NCBI RefSeq assembly: GCF_002162835.1
Contig: NZ_MAAX01000118.1
Location: 1-34,884 of the forward strand
Source of the DNA: Nonlabens dokdonensis
GTDB lineage: Bacteria; Bacteroidota; Bacteroidia; Flavobacteriales; Flavobacteriaceae
DNA length: 34,884 nt
Reading direction: 5' to 3'
Below, piece after piece: positions 9,958 to 17,937 of this stretch. The number at the start of each line of letters is the position of its first letter. The stretch's first letter is position 1. Both the position numbers and the translations under genes were made by a program. The notes under the pieces are model-generated. The model saw only the letters and a list, made by a program, of their open reading frames with translations. It ran no database searches and was not told the origin of the DNA.

Positions 9958-10728
9958 TTATCCTAAAACTTCATTTAATAAGGCAGCAAGTCTTACACCA
10001 CCTTTTTGAAGTTGAACACGTAGTTTGTAGAAATATTGATACATGTATCTATAGCTTAATTTTTCTCCTTTTTTAGTGTTGGCATAAATATCTTTCACTA
10101 GAACACGGCTGTCTTTTAACCAGTCTCTATGCGTACCACTGCCCATAGCCTTGCGCTGTTTTCTAGTTAAAACAGGCATATTGCTAGCCAGTTCTGTGTA
10201 GGACATACCGTAGCTATCAATCATTTGAGAATCCCATACACGATGAAGGTTTGTCCCATTTCTAAACCATTGTACTTGAAAATCGTTACCACCTTTATCT
10301 TCACTTAATCCTGTGTGCAGAGGCTGGTGAAGATCGCCTATAAAATGAACTAATAAACGTAATTGAAAAGCTTTTTCCTCTTTTGTGGCAGTCTTTGATT
10401 TTAAGGTAGCAATACAAGTATCAATTGCTTCTATAATATCACCACGCTCGCTCTTAGGATGTTCTTCATAGGTAGAGTCAAATGGGATATTTACGTAATG
10501 TTTAGGCCCGTACTTTCTATAAAGTGTATCGCTCTTGATTTCGTCTGCAAATGTAGAAACCAATGCTAATGATTCTCCGTCAAGTAATTTTGCAATGGCT
10601 TTTCTAGCTTTTTTATTAAGGTATTGCTCTGCAACAGCTCCTGTGGTTCTATGACCGGTTTTACCCCAATCGTTTGCAAAAGCAGAAATTGAAAAACTCA
10701 GAAAAAGAAATAAGAAAAATTTGCGCAT
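9958..10728 (-). CDS. Secreted S1/P1-type zinc nuclease
   Basis: Predicted extracytoplasmic single-strand nuclease/3'-nucleotidase. The signal peptide MRKFFLFLFLSFSISAFAND ends so that W21 becomes near the mature N-terminus, as required for the trinuclear zinc site. All nine P1-type ligands can be placed: W21, H26 (WGKTGHR), D62, H77 (HYVNIPF), H128 and D132 (LVHFIGDLHQPLH), H138, H162 and D166 (LHRVWDSQMI). The 256 residues match the family. It probably serves nucleic-acid or phosphate scavenging, by analogy. It is co-directional with the downstream-numbered peptidase gene (69-nt gap) but has its own promoter-like box. Confidence 0.93.
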   Translation of the reverse strand: MRKFFLFLFLSFSISAFANDWGKTGHRTTGAVAEQYLNKKARKAIAKLLDGESLALVSTFADEIKSDTLYRKYGPKHYVNIPFDSTYEEHPKSERGDIIEAIDTCIATLKSKTATKEEKAFQLRLLVHFIGDLHQPLHTGLSEDKGGNDFQVQWFRNGTNLHRVWDSQMIDSYGMSYTELASNMPVLTRKQRKAMGSGTHRDWLKDSRVLVKDIYANTKKGEKLSYRYMYQYFYKLRVQLQKGGVRLAALLNEVLG

Positions 10729-10741
10729 GATATTTTTTTTG

Positions 10742-10749
10742 CAAAAGTA
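10742..10749 (-). promoter_or_regulatory. Candidate -7 box for the S1/P1 nuclease gene
   Basis: On the minus strand TACTTTTG matches TAnnTTTG, 13 nt upstream of the ATG, so the leader would be very short. Confidence 0.45.
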
Positions 10750-10797
10750 AGTTGCATCACACTTGTCTAGGTAAATTAGGTGTTAAAAAGATATTAT

Positions 10798-11586
10798 TTA
10801 TTTCTGGAAGTTTCCTTTTTTCATTTGTGGATTAAAACAGAGTTCAAGCATTTGATAGATTTCTGGATGTTTTCTTTTCATTAAATCTGGTCTGCTGAAA
10901 AAGTATTCTGATGCTACGGCAAAAAACTCTGCTTGATTTGTAGCTCCATAAGATCGTATATCTGACTCATCTTTGTCAATGGCTTCCATTTCTTTGTACA
11001 TAAGATTCATCCATGGAATAATGTAAGACTGTTCAAGAAAAGCTTCTGGCAATCCATTTACTTGTCCATCTACTTTATCTAGTAGATGTACAAATTCATG
11101 AATGCCTGTATTGTGCTTATCAGTATCGTTCTTAAAGCCGTGATGTAGCGCTGTTCTAGAAAGAATCATTTGTTTTTCAAACCTTCCGGTTCCTACCAGT
11201 CCGCCTATCATACGAGCTTCATCATGATCTTTAAAACCTAGATCTTCATTAAAATTATCTGGATAGATAATGATCCCACTTAAATTGTTGTAGCTCCATT
11301 CTGTAAATCTAAATACTGGTATGACAGCACTTGCAGCAACAAAAATCTTATCTATTTCTTCTAATTCAAAATCTACGGCATCTATATAAACTTCTTGAAG
11401 GAAGGCATTCATACGTTTTCTAAAAGTAGTTTTCTCTTCTACATTTAGTTTTTTGTAAAAAGAAATATGCTTTTCTAGAGTTTCATGCCATTCAGGATTT
11501 TCTTTGATGGATTTTGTTGATTTGGGTCTAAAGATCAAAAAATACAAGAGTAATCCAGCAATCAACGGTATAATAAAATAAAGCAT
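10798..11586 (-). CDS. MtfA/M90-family zinc metallopeptidase
   Basis: A 262-residue protein with one N-terminal membrane segment (residues 1-20, MLYFIIPLIAGLLLYFLIF) and a cytosolic-type M90 domain. The zinc site is HEFVH (H163, E164, H167), with a likely third ligand E220 in AEFFAVASEYFF; the C-terminal HPEIYQML is also typical. E. coli MtfA cleaves peptide substrates and binds the Mlc repressor; the Bacteroidota role is unknown. A longer reading with a TTG start at 11604 is possible, but that codon would lie inside a TAnnTTTG promoter box (11602-11609), so I prefer the ATG at 11586. Confidence 0.9.
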   Translation of the reverse strand: MLYFIIPLIAGLLLYFLIFRPKSTKSIKENPEWHETLEKHISFYKKLNVEEKTTFRKRMNAFLQEVYIDAVDFELEEIDKIFVAASAVIPVFRFTEWSYNNLSGIIIYPDNFNEDLGFKDHDEARMIGGLVGTGRFEKQMILSRTALHHGFKNDTDKHNTGIHEFVHLLDKVDGQVNGLPEAFLEQSYIIPWMNLMYKEMEAIDKDESDIRSYGATNQAEFFAVASEYFFSRPDLMKRKHPEIYQMLELCFNPQMKKGNFQK

Positions 11587-11601
11587 AGTAAAATTTGATT
11601 T

Positions 11602-11609
11602 CAAATGTA
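11602..11609 (-). promoter_or_regulatory. Candidate -7 box for the MtfA-like gene
   Basis: TACATTTG on the minus strand matches TAnnTTTG, 15 nt upstream of the ATG at 11586. It argues against the upstream TTG start. Confidence 0.5.
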
Positions 11610-11832
11610 CTTCGTATTTAAATAATTAAATCCGTTAAATGCTCTTGTTTTACCCATTTAAGCTTAAAATATAAAGAGGAATGGTGACCGTCATTCAGAT
11701 TTTACAAAGCAATAACAGTTCAGAAAGGAAATACGACAGTTGAGTAGGAATATTTTAGTTAAGACTATTTCTTGAAGCATTTTTGAGGTGTTCTAAAGTA
11801 TTCAACTATTTTTAGATTCATAATTAAACCAA

Positions 11833-13167
11833 ATGAAATTAAAACGATTTTATAAATTTCTTCTAGCCTGCGTTACCATCTCGGTTTCTATCAATTTAAT
11901 TAACGCCTATTTCCGTGGACGCTTGTTAGGGTGGGAAACTGAGGCAGAAGCCTTTTTAATAAATCTTTTGTTCACGGTTGTACTGACAGTAGGTAACGAA
12001 TGGTGGTTTGATTATTTGAGTAAAAGGATCTCATGGCGCAACCAATCGGTTAAAAGGTTAATTTATGGAGCTGTAGGGTCTGTAATTGTAACAATGATTT
12101 TACTTGCGATTCTCAATTTTGTGGTTTCTGTTGTGATATATGATTCTTCCATTCAAGAGTTTCTAAGTGATCAAGAAACAGAATGGTATGTCTTCGGCCT
12201 TATAATTACTCTTATTGTTTCATCTATATATCATGCTATATATTTTTATAAAGCAAGTCAAGCTCAAAAGGTAAACGAACAAAAAACCATTGCAAGATCT
12301 GCAACAGCACAATTTGATGCGCTTAAGAATCAATTAGATCCGCATTTTTTATTTAATAGTCTAAATGTGCTGGTGTCCTTAATCGAAGAAAATCCTAAAG
12401 CAGCTACAAAATTTACAACCTCGCTTTCTAAAGTATATCGTTATGTATTAGAACAAAGAAATAAGGAACTAGTTTCTGTAGACGAAGAACTGAAGTTTGC
12501 AAGAACCTACGTAGGACTACTCAAAACAAGATTTGAAGATAGCATTGAGATAGAAATACCAGACCAAGGCTCGATAGAAAACGCAAAGGTGGTCCCGCTT
12601 AGTTTACAATTACTCATAGAAAATGCGGTAAAACATAATATTGTAAGTAGTAATAAGCCTTTGAAGCTCAGGATTTATGAGCAAAATCAGTTTCTTGTCA
12701 TAGAAAATAACCTACAAAAGAAGCAAGTGATAAAAGAGAGTAGTGGAGTAGGCTTACAAAATATTGAGAGTAGATACAGATTGCTTACTAATAGGCAAAT
12801 GACTATAAATGAAACTACCGACACTTTTAAAGTAAGTGTTCCCATACTAACTAATCAATCAGAAACAGTAAACTTAAATACCATCGACATGGATAATACA
12901 GAAGACATAAGACTTACTAAAGCAAAACTACGAGTAGATAGTATTAAAGATTTTTATGATAATGCAGTAAAGACGATTGTAATTCTGGCATTCTTAGCAG
13001 CTATAAACGCATTTACTGGTGGTTTTCCTTGGGTGATTTTTCCTGCTATAGGAATGGGAATTAGTTTGCTATTTAAATACATGAGAACATTTAACAAGAA
13101 CTTCTTTTTAGGAGAATCATGGAAAGAGCGCAAGATCAACGAACTGATGAATAATGAAAGATTTTAA
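11833..13167 (+). CDS. LytS-type sensor histidine kinase with C-terminal 2TM domain
   Basis: A 444-residue membrane kinase of the His_kinase (PF06580) type. The N-terminal ~140 residues hold about four hydrophobic segments (near 10-25, 40-57, 78-104, 118-140). The phosphoacceptor box is LKNQLDPHFLFNSLNVL (H171). The ATPase domain has the N box LLIENAVKHN (N264) and G box SGVGLQNIESRY (305-315). After residue 355 comes an added 2TM domain (DIRLTKAKLRVDSIKDFYDNAV, two hydrophobic stretches, then SWKERKINELM). The same 2TM unit is encoded alone by the next two genes. The LytTR regulator at the operon end is the expected partner. The stimulus is not evident. Confidence 0.93.
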   Translation: MKLKRFYKFLLACVTISVSINLINAYFRGRLLGWETEAEAFLINLLFTVVLTVGNEWWFDYLSKRISWRNQSVKRLIYGAVGSVIVTMILLAILNFVVSVVIYDSSIQEFLSDQETEWYVFGLIITLIVSSIYHAIYFYKASQAQKVNEQKTIARSATAQFDALKNQLDPHFLFNSLNVLVSLIEENPKAATKFTTSLSKVYRYVLEQRNKELVSVDEELKFARTYVGLLKTRFEDSIEIEIPDQGSIENAKVVPLSLQLLIENAVKHNIVSSNKPLKLRIYEQNQFLVIENNLQKKQVIKESSGVGLQNIESRYRLLTNRQMTINETTDTFKVSVPILTNQSETVNLNTIDMDNTEDIRLTKAKLRVDSIKDFYDNAVKTIVILAFLAAINAFTGGFPWVIFPAIGMGISLLFKYMRTFNKNFFLGESWKERKINELMNNERF

Positions 13168-13169
13168 TT

Positions 13170-13466
13170 ATGAATTCTAATGAAAGCTATCAAGATAGAT
13201 ACAATCGGGCAGTAGAAAAGGTAGAAGAAATAAGAGCCTTTTACAATCACGCGATTATTTATGTAGTAATAAATATCCTATTAATTGCAGTGAATTATTA
13301 CCATAATGAATGGAGTTTTATTTGGTTTATTTTTCCGCTTTTAGGTTGGGGCATAGGTCTAGCAGCCCATGGCTTTGGTACATTTGGTGGTAATCCATTG
13401 ACAAATGAAAAATGGAAAGAACGTAAGATTAAAGAAATTCTAGAAAAGGAAGAACAATACAAATAG
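13170..13466 (+). CDS. 2TM domain protein (first copy)
   Basis: A 98-residue membrane protein matching the 2TM family: a basic/acidic N-terminal helix (YNRAVEKVEEIRAFYNHAIIY), two hydrophobic helices with GWGIGLAAHG in the second, and the C-terminal NEKWKERKIKEIL signature. It begins 2 nt after the kinase stop. The same arrangement is fused to the kinase C-terminus and repeated in the next gene, so it arose by duplication. It may help assemble or tune the sensor complex; this is inference, as no 2TM function is established. Confidence 0.9.
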   Translation: MNSNESYQDRYNRAVEKVEEIRAFYNHAIIYVVINILLIAVNYYHNEWSFIWFIFPLLGWGIGLAAHGFGTFGGNPLTNEKWKERKIKEILEKEEQYK

Positions 13467-13469
13467 ATT

Positions 13470-13763
13470 ATGGAGCACATTGATAAAACATCAGAGCGAT
13501 ATAAAAAAGCAGCAAGAAGAGTAGAGGAGATCAAAGCCTTTTATCATCATCTTATTGTGTTTATTATAATTAACTTATGCATTCTTGCATTTGTTATTTT
13601 CTTTGAAGGAGACTTGATGTTTTTCTTTATTGTGAGTGTCTTAGGTTGGGGCATCGGGCTCGTATCACATGCAGTAAAAGTTTTTGAAATCAATCCATTT
13701 ACTAATAAGGAATGGGAGAAACGTAAAATTCAAGAGATTCTTGACAAGGACCGATTCATTTAA
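13470..13763 (+). CDS. 2TM domain protein (second copy)
   Basis: 97 residues, clearly paralogous to the preceding protein: YKKAARRVEEIKAFYHHLIVF, two hydrophobic helices with LGWGIGLVSHAV, and NKEWEKRKIQEIL at the end. It starts 3 nt after the first 2TM gene. It shows the conserved WGIGL and K/EW-x-x-RKI motifs but otherwise diverges, so the duplication is not recent. Confidence 0.9.
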   Translation: MEHIDKTSERYKKAARRVEEIKAFYHHLIVFIIINLCILAFVIFFEGDLMFFFIVSVLGWGIGLVSHAVKVFEINPFTNKEWEKRKIQEILDKDRFI

Positions 13764-13799
13764 AAGAAATAACCCTACTTATTTAAAAACCTATTAAGT

Positions 13800-14585
13800 A
13801 TGTCAGATTTTAAAGCAATAATCATTGAAGATGAAAAACCAGCAGCAAGAAGATTGAACCGCATGCTAGGAGAACTTGATATCATTCCAGAAGCCATGCT
13901 TCATTCAGTTCAAGATTCTGTAGAGTACTTATTAAATAATGAAGCTCCAGATCTCATATTTTTAGATATACAATTAAGTGATGGATTATCCTTTGAAATA
14001 TTTGATCAAGTAGAGGTTAAAAGTGCTATTATTTTTACAACCGCTTATGATGAATATGCGCTGCAAGCATTTAAACTTAACAGTATAGATTATTTACTCA
14101 AACCTATCGATGAGGATGAATTGCGAGTTGCGGTAGATCAATTTAAATCTCGCTTTCGCGAAAGCGAGAACAACAACAATCATAAAGCGGCAACCATAAA
14201 CTTTGATGACATTGCAAAACTCCTAGGCAATCCTGTCGATCGTAAATTCAAAAAAAGATACACAGCAAAAGTAGGTGAGCATTTAAAGCTGTTCCATACA
14301 GAAGACATACAGCTATTTTATTCTGAGAATAAGGGAACTTATCTCCATATAGATAACGGTAGGAATTACTTAATAGATACAAAACTAGAAGCTCTGGAAA
14401 AAGAATTAGATCCTGAACAGTTTTTCCGTATTTCAAGACAAGCAATTATACATGTAAATGCAATAGCTGATATGATCTCTTATACCAACTCACGTTTACA
14501 AATTAAAATTAATTCTTTTAAAGAACTCGATTTAATTGTGAGTAGGGAACGCGTTAAAGACTTCAAAATGTGGCTAGAGCGGTGA
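13800..14585 (+). CDS. LytTR-family response regulator
   Basis: A 261-residue DNA-binding regulator. The receiver domain spans residues 1-115 with the acidic pair E10/D11, phosphoacceptor D56 (LIFLDIQLSDG), T80 and K101 (LLKPID). The LytTR DNA-binding domain spans about 155-261 (KLFHTEDIQLFYSENKGTYLH ... FFRISRQAIIHVNAI). The linker between them contains palindrome copy 6, encoding RFRES, then an Asn-rich stretch. It is the last gene of the kinase-2TM-2TM operon, 36 nt after the previous stop, and the expected phosphorylation target of that kinase. Confidence 0.95.
   Translation: MSDFKAIIIEDEKPAARRLNRMLGELDIIPEAMLHSVQDSVEYLLNNEAPDLIFLDIQLSDGLSFEIFDQVEVKSAIIFTTAYDEYALQAFKLNSIDYLLKPIDEDELRVAVDQFKSRFRESENNNNHKAATINFDDIAKLLGNPVDRKFKKRYTAKVGEHLKLFHTEDIQLFYSENKGTYLHIDNGRNYLIDTKLEALEKELDPEQFFRISRQAIIHVNAIADMISYTNSRLQIKINSFKELDLIVSRERVKDFKMWLER
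14148..14169. repeat. Dispersed palindrome, copy 6 (inside LytTR regulator)
   Basis: The exact 16-mer at 14151-14166, extended to a 22-nt perfect palindrome by flanking TCT/AGA. It encodes part of the linker between the receiver and LytTR domains, read in codon phase 1. Confidence 0.97.
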
Positions 14586-14704
14586 TAAATTAAAAACTTA
14601 TCTTAATTTAATAGAGCATTAGGAACGCTTTAACACAATATTTAAAACCGCGCTGTACTTTCTCTCGTAAGTTGGGATATAAAATTAATTAAAACCATTT
14701 TACG

Positions 14705-15391
14705 ATGAAAAAAATTGCCCTTTGGTCCACGCTTGCGATAGTAGCTATCGCTAGTTTTATAATCGCGGCCGATCACCTAGATGCTCCTAATGTAGCATCA
14801 CAACCATCTGATATTGCAGATTTCTATGCATTTGAAGGTGAAAACCCTAATTCTACTGTTTTTATTGTAACCTTACCGGCGTCAAGTGCTTCATCAAATT
14901 TTGATGAGAACGTTATGATAGAAATTAATATTGATAACACTGGTGTAGAAGGAACGTCTCCTGGTGTAGTTGAGGATCTAGTTATTCAAGCCTTGAGACA
15001 AGGAGATAGAATGTATTTCTTCGGTCCTTATGCGCCTAATTCTACTACTATTAATAGTACTATCGATGTAAATGAAGCGATAGGTAGTGTAGCAATAGGT
15101 TCTGAAGGAGAAACATTAACTGGAGGAGTTAGAGCTTTTGCAGGACAACGTCAGGATGCATTTTTCTTTGACTTCCAGCAATTTAATACAGTTATAGGAT
15201 CTGCTCCAGCAGAAGGTTTCGGTACAACAGGAACAAACACTTTTGAGCCTTTAAATACTAATGCTATAGTTTTAGAAGTACCTAATGCTTTATTAGGAAC
15301 TGCACCTACTCACATAGTAGACCAGTTATTAATGACTTCTAACTTACCTTCAGCTTATAACGTTTGGGTTGAAACTAAAAGAAGAAACTAA
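14705..15391 (+). CDS. DUF4331 protein, N-terminal-half type
   Basis: A 228-residue exported protein with signal peptide MKKIALWSTLAIVAIASFIIAA. The mature start DHLDAPNVASQPSDIADFYAFEG is the degenerate form of the DUF4331 opening (aspartates and a YAF motif). It then has beta-rich sequence including MIEINIDNTG and FAGQRQDAFFFDFQQF. Full-length DUF4331 proteins are longer; the counterpart of their C-terminal part is encoded by the next gene. The function of DUF4331 is unknown. Its own promoter probably lies in the 119-nt gap after the LytTR gene, but no clear box was seen. Confidence 0.8.
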   Translation: MKKIALWSTLAIVAIASFIIAADHLDAPNVASQPSDIADFYAFEGENPNSTVFIVTLPASSASSNFDENVMIEINIDNTGVEGTSPGVVEDLVIQALRQGDRMYFFGPYAPNSTTINSTIDVNEAIGSVAIGSEGETLTGGVRAFAGQRQDAFFFDFQQFNTVIGSAPAEGFGTTGTNTFEPLNTNAIVLEVPNALLGTAPTHIVDQLLMTSNLPSAYNVWVETKRRN

Positions 15392-15428
15392 ACAGCCTCA
15401 AATAAATTTAATTTTTAAAATAAACACA

Positions 15429-16016
15429 ATGAAAATATTCAAATATATATTAACGGTTGCCATTGCAGCTGCTCTTACTGTAAGCTGTGACAATGATGAT
15501 GACTTCACAGGTGAGCCAGTGACTACAGATTTCACAGGTACTTTTACTACTCAAGATCAAATGGGTAGACCAGGTATTAATACAGTTTTTGGTGGTACTG
15601 ATATGAACAAGAATAACTTTAACGTTACTACGCCTTCAAGTCAGTTATCTTTTCAGCCTTCTTTTCAAAATCAGATAGAAGATTATTATGCAGCTTATAG
15701 TAATACTGCAGGTACAACTCTAACTTATGAGAACAATATCTTAGGTCTTGATTTACCTACGTTAACGACGGCTTTATCTATTGATGTATTACAAGTAACA
15801 CCTGATGCACCTACTTCTTATTTTACAAGTACTAGTAATTTTTTAACTGGACGTGCTATAGAAGACGATGTGATTGATGTTTCATTAATCTTACTTTTTG
15901 GTGGGGCAAATGGAGATCGTTTTACAAGTCCTACTAATCTAGTATCAGATAACGTTGCTATTGAGCCAGGCGTGAGTACTTCTACATTCCCATACTTGAC
16001 TCCTGCATCATTCTAA
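15429..16016 (+). CDS. DUF4331-related lipoprotein, C-terminal-half type
   Basis: 195 residues from the ATG at 15429. A longer reading from 15369 would overlap the previous gene and bury the signal, so I reject it. MKIFKYILTVAIAAALTVSC is an SPII lipoprotein signal (C20), followed by DNDDD. The motif DQMGRPGINTVFGG corresponds to the part of DUF4331 that follows the middle of the domain. It is linked to the preceding DUF4331 protein (37-nt gap) and closed by a terminator. The two probably act together at the outer membrane; that is inference. Confidence 0.75.
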   Translation: MKIFKYILTVAIAAALTVSCDNDDDFTGEPVTTDFTGTFTTQDQMGRPGINTVFGGTDMNKNNFNVTTPSSQLSFQPSFQNQIEDYYAAYSNTAGTTLTYENNILGLDLPTLTTALSIDVLQVTPDAPTSYFTSTSNFLTGRAIEDDVIDVSLILLFGGANGDRFTSPTNLVSDNVAIEPGVSTSTFPYLTPASF

Positions 16017-16033
16017 TAATTTGATTTGTTATT

Positions 16034-16070
16034 AATGCCGATTTTTTAATTAAAATCGGCATTTTATTTT
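16034..16070 (+). terminator. Intrinsic terminator after the DUF4331 pair
   Basis: Perfect 12-bp arms AATGCCGATTTT (16034-16045) and AAAATCGGCATT (16052-16063) with a 6-nt loop and a T-rich tail. It lies 24 nt before the TPR gene, so read-through or a very short separate promoter must supply that gene. Confidence 0.9.
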
Positions 16071-16093
16071 ACCTATTTTCTAAACTACCTACT

Positions 16094-17419
16094 ATGAAAC
16101 ATTCCTATTTCTTAATTTTATTTGCCTTATTATTTATAACCTCTTGTAACGAATCTAAAGACAAAGCTGTTAAAGAGACAAAGAAAATAGTCACTAATAA
16201 AACGGATTACAATACTTACCTAGAGTCAGATAATTCTCAATTCATCACAGATTTAAAATCTGATATTGATAGCCTTGAAAAGCTAGTTGCTATTAATAAT
16301 ACTGGAGTTGTAGATTTAGGTAGGTTATCTTCAAAACTCAATTTACTTTACGACTTAAAAGGAGATGTAAATCATCTCAATCGTTCTGTAGAAATGCAAG
16401 AAGCGGTAGTTGAAAATATGTACATTGAACCAGAGAAATCTAAATATGCTCTAGCTCAAGCTTACATAAAACAACATAAATTTAAAAAAGCAGATAGTTT
16501 ACTACGTTCCTTTGCGCAAGAAGCCGCTACAACAGAGAGCCAACTGCTTTTCTTTGATGTAGCTATGGAATTAGGCGATTATGCCAAAGCAGAAAAAATG
16601 CTCAATGCTATTCAAAATCAAAAAAATTACAACTATTTAATTAGAGCTGCTAAGTGGAATGATTATAAAGGTGATCTAGATGCCACTATAAGATTAATGG
16701 AAGAAGCAAAAACCCTTGCAGATCAAAGTGGAAACCCTTCTATTCAAATATGGAGCAATTCTAATATTGCAGATTATTATGGTCATGATGGTCAAATTCA
16801 AAATTCTTACGATCATTATTTGAAAACGCTTGAATTAGATCCAGATAATACTTACGCACTCAAAGGTATAGCTTGGATAGCCTATTCTCATGAAAATAAT
16901 CCAGAAGAAGCATTACGTATTTTACACCAACTCAAGAAACGCCATCCTTTACCAGACTATAACCTAGATATAGCTGAGATAAAAGAATATCAAAATAAAA
17001 GCGAGGAAGCAGAGACCTTAAGAAAAGAATTTCTAGAAGAAGTAAATAATAGTTCTTATGGTGCGATGTACAATACTTACAAAATAGAAGAACTACTTGC
17101 CGGTAATGAAGATGATAAAGCAAAAGCTCTTCAAATCGCTCAACTAGAAGTTGAAAATAGATCAACTCCTGAAACACAAAGTTTACTGAGTTATGCATTA
17201 CTTAAAAATAATCAGGCTCAGAAAGCATTAGAAAATCAAAAGAAATATGTCATTGATAAAACGTATGAACCAGTAGCACAGCTTCATACTCTTGAAATAT
17301 TAATGGCAAACAATAAGAAAAACGATGCGTTAACCTATACAGAAGAATTATCTGGAGCGTCATATGAACTTGGTCCAGTTACGATGAAAGAATATTATAG
17401 CATTCTTGAAGGAGTTTAA
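16094..17419 (+). CDS. TPR-repeat lipoprotein
   Basis: 441 residues with SPII signal MKHSYFLILFALLFITSC (C18). Helical TPR-like repeats run from about residue 75 to the end; the clearest is near 225-265 (YYGHDGQIQNSYDHYLKTLELDPDNTYALKGIAWIAY). It follows the DUF4331 pair on the same strand. I recall this DUF4331-DUF4331-TPR order in other Bacteroidota, which suggests a shared envelope process. TPRs mediate protein contacts; no enzyme domain is visible. Confidence 0.8.
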   Translation: MKHSYFLILFALLFITSCNESKDKAVKETKKIVTNKTDYNTYLESDNSQFITDLKSDIDSLEKLVAINNTGVVDLGRLSSKLNLLYDLKGDVNHLNRSVEMQEAVVENMYIEPEKSKYALAQAYIKQHKFKKADSLLRSFAQEAATTESQLLFFDVAMELGDYAKAEKMLNAIQNQKNYNYLIRAAKWNDYKGDLDATIRLMEEAKTLADQSGNPSIQIWSNSNIADYYGHDGQIQNSYDHYLKTLELDPDNTYALKGIAWIAYSHENNPEEALRILHQLKKRHPLPDYNLDIAEIKEYQNKSEEAETLRKEFLEEVNNSSYGAMYNTYKIEELLAGNEDDKAKALQIAQLEVENRSTPETQSLLSYALLKNNQAQKALENQKKYVIDKTYEPVAQLHTLEILMANNKKNDALTYTEELSGASYELGPVTMKEYYSILEGV

Positions 17420-17518
17420 AACCGTTATTATCGTTTTTACGTAAGTATAGATATAGGATGATAATCCTTAAAATGAAACCTAAGGGGAATGTTAGGTTAG
17501 TTTTGGTTGGTTAGTTTG

Positions 17519-17552
17519 AATGCCTCACTATTTACTAGTGAGGCATTTTTTT
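17519..17552 (+). terminator. Intrinsic terminator after the TPR gene
   Basis: 12-bp arms AATGCCTCACTA (17519-17530) and TAGTGAGGCATT (17536-17547), 5-nt loop, then a run of seven T. It is 100 nt after the stop codon. Confidence 0.9.
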
Positions 17553-17837
17553 GTGTGTAAATAACTTGTGAAATCTGTATCAAACAGCTCTTATTGTAGA
17601 TATATTGATTTATCATGTAATCGCCGCTTAGTAAAGGATCTTTAAAGCTCCGTTATACATGCTCCAAAGGTGCTGGAATTTAAGAATGATTACTGCGGTA
17701 TGACGGCTTTGCATTGCTGATAGTGGTTTAGCAATTTTTGGGCTGCATAAGATGTACTCTTTCTGACTATGTAATCTTCTATAGCCATACATATCTTAAG
17801 CAAAAATTCAAAGAAGTATACTCATAGTGGTTTGTAA

Positions 17838-17861
17838 ATTCCGCTTTCGCGAAAGCGGAAT
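17838..17861. repeat. Dispersed palindrome, copy 7 (longest)
   Basis: The exact 16-mer at 17842-17857, extended on both sides to a 24-nt perfect palindrome by ATTC/GAAT-type flanks. Intergenic, close to the anti-sigma terminator. Confidence 0.97.
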
Positions 17862-17874
17862 ACTTAAACAGCGT

Positions 17875-17912
17875 CCATAAAAAAATGACCTTTAAAAATT
17901 AAAGGCCATTTT
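17875..17912 (-). terminator. Intrinsic terminator of the sigma/anti-sigma operon
   Basis: Arms at 17882-17894 and 17900-17912. On the minus-strand RNA all 13 positions pair (one as G-U), followed by seven U. On the plus strand one A-C mismatch appears, which supports function in the minus direction. Confidence 0.85.
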
Positions 17913-17937
17913 AAAAATAATTATTAATAATTGGTAC

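Larger units (their letters stand above)
17420..17937. other. 518-nt intergenic region between convergent units
   Basis: Contains the terminator of the TPR gene (17519-17552), an exact palindrome copy (17838-17861) and the anti-sigma gene terminator (17875-17912). The stretch 17553-17837 shows no ORF, no RNA gene fold that I recognise and no repeat. Confidence 0.65.

Noticed and set aside
15369-15428. N-terminal extension of the second DUF4331 protein
   Set aside because: It would overlap the previous gene and place 20 residues before a clear SPII signal; the ATG at 15429 is better.
17553-17837. Possible small RNA gene in the long gap after the TPR gene
   Set aside because: No terminator-like end other than those already assigned and no promoter box; nothing positive to support it.
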